NCBI GenBank assembly: GCA_902515395.1
Contig: CABXUL010000015.1
Span: 1-35,288, forward strand
Direction of reading: 5' to 3'
DNA from: an uncultured Bacteroidota bacterium
Lineage (GTDB): Bacteria > Bacteroidota > Bacteroidia > Flavobacteriales > Flavobacteriaceae
DNA length: 35,288 nucleotides
The notes below the pieces were generated by a model. It worked only from the letters and a program-made list of their open reading frames with translations, had not been told where the DNA came from and searched no databases. How positions within the stretch are numbered: the first letter of the stretch is position 1; every line of letters starts with the position of its first letter. Positions 19,351-27,745 of the stretch are shown here, piece by piece. Both the position numbers and the translations under genes were made by a program.

Positions 19351-19971
19351 CTATCTATCTCCAATAGAGTTTTCGTAAGGGACGCGCTTTAGAATACTCC
19401 TTCCTAAGGTAACTTCATCCGTATATTCCAACTCATCTCCGACTGGAATCCCCCTAGCGATGGCAGATGTACTTATTTTGTATGGAGACAGCATCTTGTA
19501 AATATAAAAGTTGGTAGTATCAGCTTCCATAGTTGCGCTAAGTGCAAAAATAATCTCCTTTATTTGTCCCTTTTTAACTTTTTCTTCCAAGGAATCTAGA
19601 GTCAAATCTTGAGGACCTATCCCGTCAATAGGTGATATTATACCTCCCAAAACATGATAATATCCTCTAAACTGACCAGTATTTTCAATTGCTATTACAT
19701 CTCTAATATCCTCCACAATACACAAGAGACTTAAATCTCTGTTGGGATTGGAACAAATTTCACAAATAGGTATATCTGATAAGTTATGACATGAAGAACA
19801 GAAGTTAATATGATCCCTGAAATCAATTAAAGATTGAGTTAAACTAGTAGTATTCTCTTTTGGAAGTTTTAAAAGGTGTAATGCCAATCTTAAGGCAGTC
19901 CTTTTTCCAATACCCGGTAACTGAGCGATTTCATTAACGGCGTTTTCTAATAATTTTGAGGAAAATTCCAT
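19351..19971 (-). CDS. recR: Recombination protein RecR
   Basis: A 206-residue DNA repair protein that acts with RecO and RecF to load RecA. The N-terminal helix-hairpin-helix is [21 protein letters not shown] four-cysteine zinc finger ([16 protein letters not shown]) follows near residues 57-72. The Toprim domain begins with [14 protein letters not shown]. Length is normal. It is divergent from the symporter with a 55-base gap, which contains GGAATAATTCC (19984-19994), a short palindrome of unknown meaning. Confidence 0.97.
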   Translation of the reverse strand: MEFSSKLLENAVNEIAQLPGIGKRTALRLALHLLKLPKENTTSLTQSLIDFRDHINFCSSCHNLSDIPICEICSNPNRDLSLLCIVEDIRDVIAIENTGQFRGYYHVLGGIISPIDGIGPQDLTLDSLEEKVKKGQIKEIIFALSATMEADTTNFYIYKMLSPYKISTSAIARGIPVGDELEYTDEVTLGRSILKRVPYENSIGDR

Positions 19972-20026
19972 AAGGTAAATTTAGGAATAATTCCCAAGCT
20001 CTGAATTTGTATATTTATTAAATCTT

Positions 20027-21499
20027 ATGATGACACCCATATTTATTTTATCAATTATTTTGGGGTATTTTCTACTTTTGATGGGGATTGCTTTGATCAC
20101 TGGAAAAGGAGCCAATAATCAAACTTTTTTTGTAGCAAACCGAAGTTCACCTTGGTATTTAGTTGCATTTGGTATGGTAGGTGCCTCACTTTCAGGAGTT
20201 ACATTCATCTCAGTACCTGGTTGGGTTGGAGACTCTGGTTTTACTTATTTTCAAGTTGTTATAGGTTATTGGGTTGGCTATCTTTTTGTTGCTTTAATTT
20301 TACTACCCATTTATTATCAATACAACCTAACCTCAATCTATGAATATCTTAATCTCAGGTTCGGGCCAAATAGTCATAAAATAGGGGCGATTTTTTTTTT
20401 AATTTCTAGAGTTTTAGGTGCTAGCTTCAGACTTTTTCTCGTGTCTATTGTTCTCCAGCAATTCATTTTTAATGCATGGCAAATCCCCTTTGAGGTAACA
20501 GTTATTTTATCTGTTATTCTGATTTGGGTTTATACCCATAAAGGAGGCATCAAAACCATTGTATGGACCGACACCCTGCAAACACTTCTGATGTTGACTG
20601 CTGTGAGTCTTACCCTATATCACCTTGGAAACGAACTCAATTTAAATCTGTCAGAAATCCTTACAGAAAACCGATTTCAAAACTATACCCGTGCCTGGGT
20701 AACCGGGGATTTAATGGTCCGAAATCACTTTTTGAAATCATTTATTGGAGGGGTGTTCATCACCATTTGCATGACAGGGTTGGACCAAGATATGATGCAA
20801 AAAAATCTCACCTGCCACAGTCTTAAGGCAGCTCAGATCAATATGCTTGTATTCAGTCTAGTCTTGATTGTGGTTACTTTTTTGTTTTTACTGCTGGGTG
20901 CGATGATCTTTCTTTATGCCGATCAAAACCAAATAATCGTACCACTCATAGAGGGCAGGCCGAAAACCGATCTTTTATTCCCCGAAGTTGCCATCAATGG
21001 TGGCTTGGGATTAGAGGTAGGTGTTATTTTTATTCTGGGCTTGATCGCTGCAGCCTACAGCAGTGCCGACAGTGCTCTTACCTCTTTGACCACCTCCTTT
21101 TGTATCGATTTTCTAAAACTGGATCAATATTCTGAAAATCAACAAAAAAAGATCCGCAAGAAAACCCATGTAGGTATGAGCCTCGTTCTTGTCGTAGTGG
21201 TTATAATGTTTAAATACATCTTGGATCGGAATGTTATCGACGGACTGTTGACTTTTGCCTCCTATACTTATGGCCCACTCTTGGGGTTATTTGCATTCGG
21301 TATTTTCACCCCATTTCAAATTCAGGACCAAAGGGTATGGATTGTAGTAATTCTGTCCATATTGTTGATCCTGTTAGTGGGTAACTTATCTCCCGAATCT
21401 TTAGGCGGTTATCAAATAGGGTATGAGTTACTCCCCCTTAACGGACTGTTGACGTTTTTGGGCTTATTGTTTATACGTCAAAAAAAGACTACCACTTGA
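20027..21499 (+). CDS. Sodium:solute symporter (SSS family)
   Basis: A 490-residue inner-membrane transporter with about 13 hydrophobic helices, the LeuT-type fold of the SSS family. Family features are the [17 protein letters not shown] stretch near residues 51-67, the FGPNSHKIG region after helix 3 and [16 protein letters not shown] around 340-355, which carries the Ser/Thr residues typical of the sodium site. The solute is not readable. It begins ATGATG; either codon could serve. Its 3' end overlaps the convergent KAS III gene by 11 bases. Base composition changes sharply within this gene: lines before about 20520 are near 30% GC and later lines 37-50%. Confidence 0.93.
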   Translation: MMTPIFILSIILGYFLLLMGIALITGKGANNQTFFVANRSSPWYLVAFGMVGASLSGVTFISVPGWVGDSGFTYFQVVIGYWVGYLFVALILLPIYYQYNLTSIYEYLNLRFGPNSHKIGAIFFLISRVLGASFRLFLVSIVLQQFIFNAWQIPFEVTVILSVILIWVYTHKGGIKTIVWTDTLQTLLMLTAVSLTLYHLGNELNLNLSEILTENRFQNYTRAWVTGDLMVRNHFLKSFIGGVFITICMTGLDQDMMQKNLTCHSLKAAQINMLVFSLVLIVVTFLFLLLGAMIFLYADQNQIIVPLIEGRPKTDLLFPEVAINGGLGLEVGVIFILGLIAAAYSSADSALTSLTTSFCIDFLKLDQYSENQQKKIRKKTHVGMSLVLVVVVIMFKYILDRNVIDGLLTFASYTYGPLLGLFAFGIFTPFQIQDQRVWIVVILSILLILLVGNLSPESLGGYQIGYELLPLNGLLTFLGLLFIRQKKTTT

Positions 21500-22496
21500 T
21501 AAAAGCACTTCCCCAAGTAAATCCACTTCCAAAGGCAGCTAAGACCAACAAATCTCCAGATTTTATTTTACCTTCCTCCCAAGCCTCTGTTAGAGCTATA
21601 GGAATGGATCCAGCAGTTGTGTTACCATATCGCATGATGTTGTTGTAGACTTGGTCATCATTGAGACCAAATTTCCTTTGAATGAATTGAGAAATACGAA
21701 GGTTCGCCTGGTGTGGGATCAACATATCAATTTGATCCGGAGTCATCTTGTTTTGTTTTAAACCTTCCATAATGACCTCAGAAAATCGGACCACTGCATT
21801 TTTAAAAACCAGTTGACCATTCATATTTGGGTAATATGAAATATCATTTGGATCATCGGCCTCTAATATCTCTGGGACCCATCGGTTTGTACTGGGTCCG
21901 ATTAAGGCCAATTCCTCAGCAAATTTTCCTTCAGAATGAAGATGAGTGGATAGAATCCCTTTGTCAGCATCTTCAGATCTACTAAGTAAAACTGCACCTG
22001 CTCCATCGCCAAATATAACCGAAACCCCTCTTCCGCGAGTAGTCATGTCCAAACCACCGGAATGGTTTTCGGATCCGATGATCAATATGTTTTTGTACAT
22101 CCCTGTTTTAATAAACTGATCGGCAGTAGACAATGCATAAATAAAGCCCGAACACTGGTTACGGATGTCCATAGCCGGGCAGGTTGGAATTTCCAGGAGT
22201 TGCTGAACAATTACCCCAGAACCAGGAAAATAATAATCGGGGCTCAAGGTAGCAAAAAGGATGAGATCGATATCATTTTTATTAATATCGGCACGCTCAA
22301 TTGCAATTTTAGCGGCCTTGGCTCCCATCGTTGCCGTAGTATTTCCATCTCCCTTTTTGATATGACGCCGCTCCTCTATTCCTGTTCGCTCAACTATCCA
22401 TTCATTAGAAGTGTCCATCATGGTTGATAAATCATTATTGGTCACTACGTTTTCGGGAACATACATTCCCATTCCAATAATATTTGAATTGTACAT
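21489..22496 (-). CDS. 3-oxoacyl-ACP synthase III family protein (KAS III)
   Basis: A 335-residue condensing enzyme of the FabH family. The full Cys-His-Asn triad is present: Cys115 in [11 protein letters not shown], His262 in IPHQANLR and Asn292 in GNTTAGS. The glycine-rich [12 protein letters not shown] block and the C-terminal [15 protein letters not shown] are also typical. It would condense an acyl-CoA starter with malonyl-ACP in the cytosol. The usual rpmF-plsX neighbours of housekeeping fabH are absent, so this may be a second copy with a special acyl starter. Higher GC than genes to either side of the 20.5-25 kb block. Confidence 0.93.
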   Translation of the reverse strand: MYNSNIIGMGMYVPENVVTNNDLSTMMDTSNEWIVERTGIEERRHIKKGDGNTTATMGAKAAKIAIERADINKNDIDLILFATLSPDYYFPGSGVIVQQLLEIPTCPAMDIRNQCSGFIYALSTADQFIKTGMYKNILIIGSENHSGGLDMTTRGRGVSVIFGDGAGAVLLSRSEDADKGILSTHLHSEGKFAEELALIGPSTNRWVPEILEADDPNDISYYPNMNGQLVFKNAVVRFSEVIMEGLKQNKMTPDQIDMLIPHQANLRISQFIQRKFGLNDDQVYNNIMRYGNTTAGSIPIALTEAWEEGKIKSGDLLVLAAFGSGFTWGSAFIKW

Positions 22497-22668
22497 AAAA
22501 ATTGATTACTATTAATGCAATTTAAATAAAGAAAGCTGAATAGCTAATTTTTTCGAAAATAAATGCACTAACGGTGATTTAAAAATCGAATCTAGATTTG
22601 GTAATGTGTTAAAGCAAGCATAGAAAAAGCAATAAAGATTTACTACTCCTGCTGGAATTTAAGCTTTA

Positions 22669-23631
22669 TTAGAAGGGAAGAATGACCTTATCAACAATGT
22701 GCAGTACCCCGTTGTTGGCTTGAATGTCTAGAGTAATAATATTAGATACCCTCTCATTACCATCGGTCAAAGTCGCTCCACCCGAGATATTGGCAGTTAT
22801 TTTACCCCCTAAAGTATTCAGTATTAAATTGTCAGAAAGGTCAGTGGACAAAGCATTTGTCTCACCCACCACATGATGATATAAGGTTAAATTTAGGGTA
22901 GGTTCATCGATAGAGCTCAATCGTTCGAGCTCAAGCTCATTCAACAAATCCACAAAAGCAGTATTATTTGGAGCAAAAACAGTGAGGGGAGCAGGAGCAC
23001 TTCCATTTTCAGTGCTTAAAATCGATGGAAAATCTACAGTTAAATCATTTCTTGTAATGGCTAAGCCAAGGTTGTAGAGGTTAGTGTCTGCCATTACAAA
23101 TGTCACCAAAGATGGAATTGGTATCACAGCATTTACAGCATGAATAACCCCATTTGATGCATACACATTGCCTTGAATAATTCTTGAACTGCCGTTCAGC
23201 GTCACCCTCATATTAACTTGATTGATGTACATCGACAAGGGTCGGTCGTTCACGTCACTGCTGCAAGCAGTTGGGTAATACCCTGATTTAAAATCGCGGT
23301 ATCTTATTTGACCTGCCATTACATGGTTCAGTAAAAGTTTTTTTAGTGTTTCTGTAGGAACCTCATCCAAGCTACTGTAACCTCCACGCATTAAGAAACC
23401 AATAAATGCATTGTTGTTGGGCGCATACAAAGTGTAGTCTTCCGTACCATTCAGAACATCGTCCAAATCTGTTTTCTGCAATGCATAGGTCAAATAAGAA
23501 TAGCCCATACTGCTTGCAAGGTGTTCAAAAATAGTTTGTTGAATCACCATTTGATGCTCGCTGTCATCTTTAGAACAAGAGAGCAAGGAAATCAATAAAA
23601 GGATTTGGGGTAAAATATTTAGTCTTTTCAT
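22669..23631 (-). CDS. Lipoprotein with two fasciclin (FAS1) domains
   Basis: A 320-residue outer-membrane lipoprotein. The signal peptide ends in the lipobox LLSC with Cys19. The next residues, SKDDSE, fit the acidic lipoprotein export signal known from flavobacteria, so the protein is probably exposed on the cell surface. Two FAS1 domains follow, about residues 33-172 and 173-320. Each has the H1-like box (TLYAPNNNAFIGFL, TVFAPNNTAFVDLL) and the H2-like end (GVIHAVNAVIPIP, GVLHIVDKVILPF). FAS1 domains usually mediate adhesion. It precedes no gene closely on its 3' side (172 bases to the KAS III start) and lies 30 bases after the UbiB-type kinase gene. Confidence 0.93.
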   Translation of the reverse strand: MKRLNILPQILLLISLLSCSKDDSEHQMVIQQTIFEHLASSMGYSYLTYALQKTDLDDVLNGTEDYTLYAPNNNAFIGFLMRGGYSSLDEVPTETLKKLLLNHVMAGQIRYRDFKSGYYPTACSSDVNDRPLSMYINQVNMRVTLNGSSRIIQGNVYASNGVIHAVNAVIPIPSLVTFVMADTNLYNLGLAITRNDLTVDFPSILSTENGSAPAPLTVFAPNNTAFVDLLNELELERLSSIDEPTLNLTLYHHVVGETNALSTDLSDNLILNTLGGKITANISGGATLTDGNERVSNIITLDIQANNGVLHIVDKVILPF

Positions 23632-23661
23632 TTATCTGAATTTACGACAATTTACATTGGG

Positions 23662-24972
23662 TCAGCAATATTTTCGGAAAGCTTCCGTATCTACTTTGGC
23701 CTTGAGATCATTAAGTAAGCTATACAAGCCAAAAAAAGTACGGTTAATGTAAATAAAGTGTTTGGAACCCCGATTACCATTCATTTTTCGGAGTCGCTTA
23801 TCAGAGGAAAGGGTCTCACTCAAACTGTTAATCTCACCCCAAAAAATAGCATCGCCAAAATCGAATTCCCTTTGTGTAAAAGGTAAGGTCAATACATTAA
23901 TCAAACGACCGAACAATTCTGTAAAATAAACCACCTCATTGTCTGTATCTTCTGTTCTCAAAATTTCCAGGTCATATAAAATTTCTTGAAAACGTGAGGG
24001 GTTGTTCTCTATTTTGAGATCTGACAACTCAAAGTAGGGGTGGTAAAAATCATCGGGTATGGCCTTAACACAACCAAAATCTAGAGCAACCAAGTTGTAA
24101 GACTCGTCTATTAGAAAATTGCCCGGGTGAGGATCCGCATGTACTTTTTTTAAATGATGAATTTGAAACATATAAAAATCCCACAACGTTTGACCCAAAC
24201 GATGGTTCATTTGACTCTCTTGTGGTTGAACCGATAGATACTCCGATATGTGCAATCCTTCCATCCAATCCATAGTTAAGATTTTTTCTGAGGAAAACTC
24301 TGGGTAATATCCTGGAAACCTGAGAAAGGGAATAGCTTTACATTGCTCTGCTATCCATTGGCTTTGCTCCAACTCTAATTTATAATCGGTTTCCTCCATT
24401 AGCTTATTTTCGACTTCATTGAAATATTTGTCAGTATCCTGGCCTTTTAAATTAAACATCCGTAATGCTATGGGTTTTACAATACTTAAATCAGAACTAA
24501 TGCTATCTGCCACCCCTGGATATTGAACTTTAACAGCAAGTTTTTTTCCATTCTTAGTGGCTTGATGGACTTGACCAATACTAGCAGCATTTTTTGATTG
24601 AACTGAAAACGAATCGAAAACTGAATCTGGATTGGCCCCAAGATATTTTCTGATTAATTTTTTCACTAAAGACCATGAAAGTGGTGGTACCGAAAATTGA
24701 GATAAGCTGAACTGATCAGCATATTCTCTTGGAAGTAAGTTTTTTTCCATGCTCAGCATTTGAGCAACTTTAAGCGCGCTTCCTTTTAAGGTTTTAAGGG
24801 AGTTATAAATATCCTTAGCATTTTCCTCATCCAGTCGCTGTCGACTGCCCTCTACTTTAAGAGCCTTTTTACTATAATATTTAATGTAATTGCCTCCAAG
24901 CTTTATTCCCGTTGTAACTAAATTGCTCGCCCTTGCGATTTTATTAGTAGGAATGTAATCAAGAGACTTCAA
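23662..24972 (-). CDS. UbiB/AarF (ABC1/ADCK) atypical kinase family protein
   Basis: I start this gene at TTG 24972 (LKSLDYIPTNKIARA, 436 residues), which overlaps the regulator stop as TTGA; an in-frame ATG at 24996 would add eight residues lying within tetR. Family features from the TTG are KVAQ at 68-71 (the KxGQ motif), the Ala-rich loop NAASIGQVH (128-136), Lys148 in VKVQYPGV, HADPHPGN at 278-285 and DFG at 298-300. Relatives support ubiquinone synthesis or lipid handling by an unclear mechanism. Bacteroidota generally use menaquinone, so the role here is open. Coupling to the upstream TetR-type gene suggests co-regulation. Confidence 0.92.
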   Translation of the reverse strand: MKSLDYIPTNKIARASNLVTTGIKLGGNYIKYYSKKALKVEGSRQRLDEENAKDIYNSLKTLKGSALKVAQMLSMEKNLLPREYADQFSLSQFSVPPLSWSLVKKLIRKYLGANPDSVFDSFSVQSKNAASIGQVHQATKNGKKLAVKVQYPGVADSISSDLSIVKPIALRMFNLKGQDTDKYFNEVENKLMEETDYKLELEQSQWIAEQCKAIPFLRFPGYYPEFSSEKILTMDWMEGLHISEYLSVQPQESQMNHRLGQTLWDFYMFQIHHLKKVHADPHPGNFLIDESYNLVALDFGCVKAIPDDFYHPYFELSDLKIENNPSRFQEILYDLEILRTEDTDNEVVYFTELFGRLINVLTLPFTQREFDFGDAIFWGEINSLSETLSSDKRLRKMNGNRGSKHFIYINRTFFGLYSLLNDLKAKVDTEAFRKYC

Positions 24973-25622
24973 GAAGAAACAAATTTTTCTTTCCACAAAA
25001 ACTTTCCGAAATCAATCAGTGTGGACAAAGGTGTGTTTTCAAAAACATCAAAAGCTGTTTGAACAGATTTCTCAATTGCTTGGTCTGTCTTTTCAAAAGA
25101 TTCAGAGGTGTCTTCAACCCAAAATTTAAGCAAGAAACCTAATTGCACCCAAGCTGCTTCAGAGAATATCTTTGGAGGATGCTGAAGGTAAGAAGGTTTT
25201 TCTATATTCCCCTCTTCTATAAGCTCAGTAGCAAAGGCTTTAAAATTAACCCTCAATATCTTTAAATCACTTATTTTATTTAAAATTTTTTGTTCTTTAG
25301 ATAAATCAAATAAGATATAGCTTCGATTTAACAATAGGATCTCAAAAAAAGTGTAATAAAAAGAAAGGAGCTTTTCCTTGGGAGTTGAATCGCGAAAATC
25401 TTTATCCTTTTTAAGCAATGAAATAGCATTGTCATAAAAAGATTTCCAAATCATTTTTTTAACAGCATCAAAAGAGCCAAAGTATTTATAAAAGTTCTTC
25501 TCTTCAATATCATTATTTTTACAGAAATTGTAGACAGACATTGGATAATTTTCGTTTAGTAAAGTGGAATCCATAAAGGATGATATTATAAATAATTTTT
25601 CCTTAATTTCTTTTTGATTCAT
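24969..25622 (-). CDS. TetR-family transcriptional regulator
   Basis: A 217-residue protein with an N-terminal helix-turn-helix region (roughly residues 5-65, with NFYKYFGSFDAVKKMIW as the recognition and following helices) and an all-helical C-terminal ligand or dimer domain. The N-terminal part is a divergent TetR HTH: the TT/VRDIA core is replaced by MSVYNFCKNNDIEEK. Its stop overlaps the start of the UbiB-type kinase gene. It is divergent from htpG across a 136-base region and may control its own operon. A TAAATTTG -7 box (25646-25639, minus strand) lies 17 bases before the ATG. Confidence 0.82.
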   Translation of the reverse strand: MNQKEIKEKLFIISSFMDSTLLNENYPMSVYNFCKNNDIEEKNFYKYFGSFDAVKKMIWKSFYDNAISLLKKDKDFRDSTPKEKLLSFYYTFFEILLLNRSYILFDLSKEQKILNKISDLKILRVNFKAFATELIEEGNIEKPSYLQHPPKIFSEAAWVQLGFLLKFWVEDTSESFEKTDQAIEKSVQTAFDVFENTPLSTLIDFGKFLWKEKFVSS

Positions 25623-25638
25623 AAAAAAATATTTGAAA

Positions 25639-25646
25639 CAAATTTA
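25639..25646 (-). promoter_or_regulatory. Candidate -7 element of the tetR-ubiB-like operon
   Basis: TAAATTTG on the minus strand matches the Bacteroidota -7 consensus and lies 16-24 bases before the regulator's ATG. No TTTG is found at the expected -33 distance, so support is partial. Confidence 0.4.
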
Positions 25647-25688
25647 AGGCATGTTTATCTTTTTATGAAAAAAATTAAACAAAAATTG

Positions 25689-25730
25689 TGTCAATCTGTC
25701 ATTTTTTTTTCAATTGGTATTTTTTTTGCC
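25689..25730 (+). promoter_or_regulatory. Sigma-54-like promoter of htpG with paired TGTCA boxes
   Basis: TTGGTA (25713-25718) and TTTGCC (25724-25729) place GG (25715-25716) exactly 10 bases from GC (25727-25728), the -24/-12 spacing of sigma-54 promoters. Conserved positions TTGG, A and TTGC match; the C and CG of TGGCACG do not. Upstream, TGTCA occurs twice (25689-25693 and 25697-25701) in a TGTCAnnnTGTCA arrangement that could bind an activator. The predicted transcript would start near 25740, about 20 bases before the htpG ATG. No CIRCE element is seen. Confidence 0.55.
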
Positions 25731-25758
25731 ACAGTATATAAAAATAAAATATTTTAAA

Positions 25759-27636
25759 ATGGCTAATGGTAAAATAAACGTTGCGGTTGAGAATATCTTT
25801 CCGCTTATCAAAAAATTCCTTTATAGTGACCACGAAATTTTTTTAAGAGAGTTAATCTCTAATGCTACGGATGCGATAAGTAAACTAAAACATCTAAGTA
25901 GCATTGGTGAACTTAAGGGCAATATTGGAAAGCCTGGTATTGAAGTTAAGTTGGATAAAGAAAAGAAAAAAATCCATATTCTAGATCAAGGAGTAGGTAT
26001 GACAGCTGATGAAGTTAATAAATACATTAATGAAGTAGCCTTTTCTGGTGCAGAAGAATTTTTGGAGAAATACAAAGAAGAAGCAAAGGACTCTGGCATA
26101 ATTGGTCATTTTGGTTTGGGGTTTTACTCGTCCTTTATGGTAGCAGAAAAAGTTGAAATAATAACAAAATCTTATCTTAATGATTCAGCTGCTCATTGGA
26201 CTTGCGACGGTTCACCTGAATACAAATTAAAAAAATCTAGCAAAAAGGAAAGGGGTACTGAAATCATTTTACATGTTTCGGAAGATTCCACAGAATTTTT
26301 GGAAGAAAGTCGAATCCGTGAATTACTTAATAAGTATAATAAATTTATGCCTTATCCGATCAAGTTCGGAACAAAAGAAGAAACAATCCCGCTTCCCAAA
26401 AATGCAAAAAAAGACGCTAAACCTAAAACCAAGACTGTTGACAATATCATTAATACTACAAACCCTGCTTGGACCAAAACTCCCACAGATCTTAAAGACG
26501 AAGATTACAAATCTTTTTATAGAGAATTGTACCCTATGCAGTTTGAGGAACCACTCTTCAATATCCACCTCAACGTTGATTACCCATTTAATTTGACTGG
26601 AATACTTTATTTTCCGAAAATTCAAAACGATCTCAACATTCAAAAAGACAGAATTCAACTTTACCAAAATCAAGTTTTTGTAACTGATAATGTCGAGGGT
26701 ATAGTTCCCGAATTTTTAACTATGCTTAGAGGAGTAATTGACTCACCAGATATACCTCTAAATGTTTCCAGAAGTTACCTTCAAGCAGACGGAGCTGTAA
26801 AGAAAATAAGTAACTATATAACTAGGAAGGTAGCAGATAAGCTCAATTCACTATTTAAAAAGGACCGAAAGATTTTTGAAGAAAAATGGAATGATATAAA
26901 AGTCGTTATTGAATATGGTTTACTTACAGAAGAAAAGTTTTACGAAAAAGCAAACAATTTTATGCTCTACCCCACCACTGAGGGGGAATATCTTACTTAC
27001 GATGAACTTAATGCTGCGGTCAAAGATAATCAGACTGACAAAGATGGGAAGCTGATTTTTCTTTATGCATCTGATATTGAGGAACAACACAGCTATATCG
27101 AAACTGCAAAAGATAAGGGATACAAGGTGCTTTTATTAGATTCACCGATAATCGCTCATTTAATACAAAAGCTAGAGGGGGATAAAGAAAAGATTGCTTT
27201 CTCTAGAGTAGACGGCGATGCCATAGAAAATCTCATCAAAAAAGAAGAAGCTACTGTCTCTAAAATGTCTGACGATGAAAAAGATGCTTTAAAACCATTA
27301 ATTGAGGCGGTTGTCCCCGGTGATAAATATACAATCCAGATGGAGGCTATGGATAGTTGTAATTTACCATTTGTAATTACTCAACCTGAATTTATGAGAC
27401 GTATGAAGGAAATGCAACAAACTGGTGGAGGAATGATGGGTGGTTTCCCCGAAATGTTTACATTAATAGTCAATACTAACCATGAATTAGTTGGACAAAT
27501 ATTAAATACCAAAACTACAAAAAAACGAGAACGATTGATTCAGCAATCTCTAGATTTGGCCCGCCTGTCGCAAAATTTATTAAAAGGTGAAGCTCTAACT
27601 ACCTTTATAAAGCGATCGGTAGAGCTAATTAAATAG
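25759..27636 (+). CDS. htpG: Chaperone HtpG (bacterial Hsp90)
   Basis: I take the ATG at 25759 (MANGKINVAVENIFPL, 625 residues). The frame is open further upstream, but a start there would fall inside the promoter. The GHKL ATPase domain has the ATP-site Asn35 in ELISNATDAI, LDQGVGM (75-81) and the glycine-rich GHFGLGF (116-122). The middle domain carries LNVSRSYLQAD, whose Arg contacts the gamma phosphate. The C-terminal dimerisation part includes a Gly/Met-rich segment (TGGGMMGGF). A charged Lys/Asp linker follows the N domain. It assists folding of client proteins under stress, in the cytosol. It stands alone, between its own promoter and a strong terminator. Confidence 0.97.
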   Translation: MANGKINVAVENIFPLIKKFLYSDHEIFLRELISNATDAISKLKHLSSIGELKGNIGKPGIEVKLDKEKKKIHILDQGVGMTADEVNKYINEVAFSGAEEFLEKYKEEAKDSGIIGHFGLGFYSSFMVAEKVEIITKSYLNDSAAHWTCDGSPEYKLKKSSKKERGTEIILHVSEDSTEFLEESRIRELLNKYNKFMPYPIKFGTKEETIPLPKNAKKDAKPKTKTVDNIINTTNPAWTKTPTDLKDEDYKSFYRELYPMQFEEPLFNIHLNVDYPFNLTGILYFPKIQNDLNIQKDRIQLYQNQVFVTDNVEGIVPEFLTMLRGVIDSPDIPLNVSRSYLQADGAVKKISNYITRKVADKLNSLFKKDRKIFEEKWNDIKVVIEYGLLTEEKFYEKANNFMLYPTTEGEYLTYDELNAAVKDNQTDKDGKLIFLYASDIEEQHSYIETAKDKGYKVLLLDSPIIAHLIQKLEGDKEKIAFSRVDGDAIENLIKKEEATVSKMSDDEKDALKPLIEAVVPGDKYTIQMEAMDSCNLPFVITQPEFMRRMKEMQQTGGGMMGGFPEMFTLIVNTNHELVGQILNTKTTKKRERLIQQSLDLARLSQNLLKGEALTTFIKRSVELIK

Positions 27637-27659
27637 ATTAAATTGTTTCTAAATTCAAC

Positions 27660-27690
27660 CCTCTATTATTTAATAATAGAGGATTTTTTC
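27660..27690 (+). terminator. Rho-independent terminator of htpG
   Basis: CCTCTATTAT (27660-27669) pairs perfectly with ATAATAGAGG (27673-27682) around a 3-base loop. This 10-base-pair stem is followed by ATTTTTTC. It lies 24 bases after the htpG stop. Confidence 0.9.
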
Positions 27691-27745
27691 ATTTTTATTA
27701 ATAAATAAATAATTTCTAAAGTAAAGAAAAAAGCTAATTTTAAAT

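Noticed and set aside
20563-20826. 87-codon plus-strand frame inside the symporter
   Set aside because: It overlaps a well-supported transporter frame and looks like no known protein.
22497-22668. Possible gene or RNA between KAS III and the fasciclin gene
   Set aside because: 172 AT-rich bases with only imperfect short inverted repeats and no useful ORF. Probably the KAS III leader.
25714-25758. Upstream extension of htpG by 15 residues
   Set aside because: It would start at TTG within the promoter-like -24 element, and the extra residues do not resemble the HtpG N terminus. The ATG at 25759 gives the family start MANGKINV.
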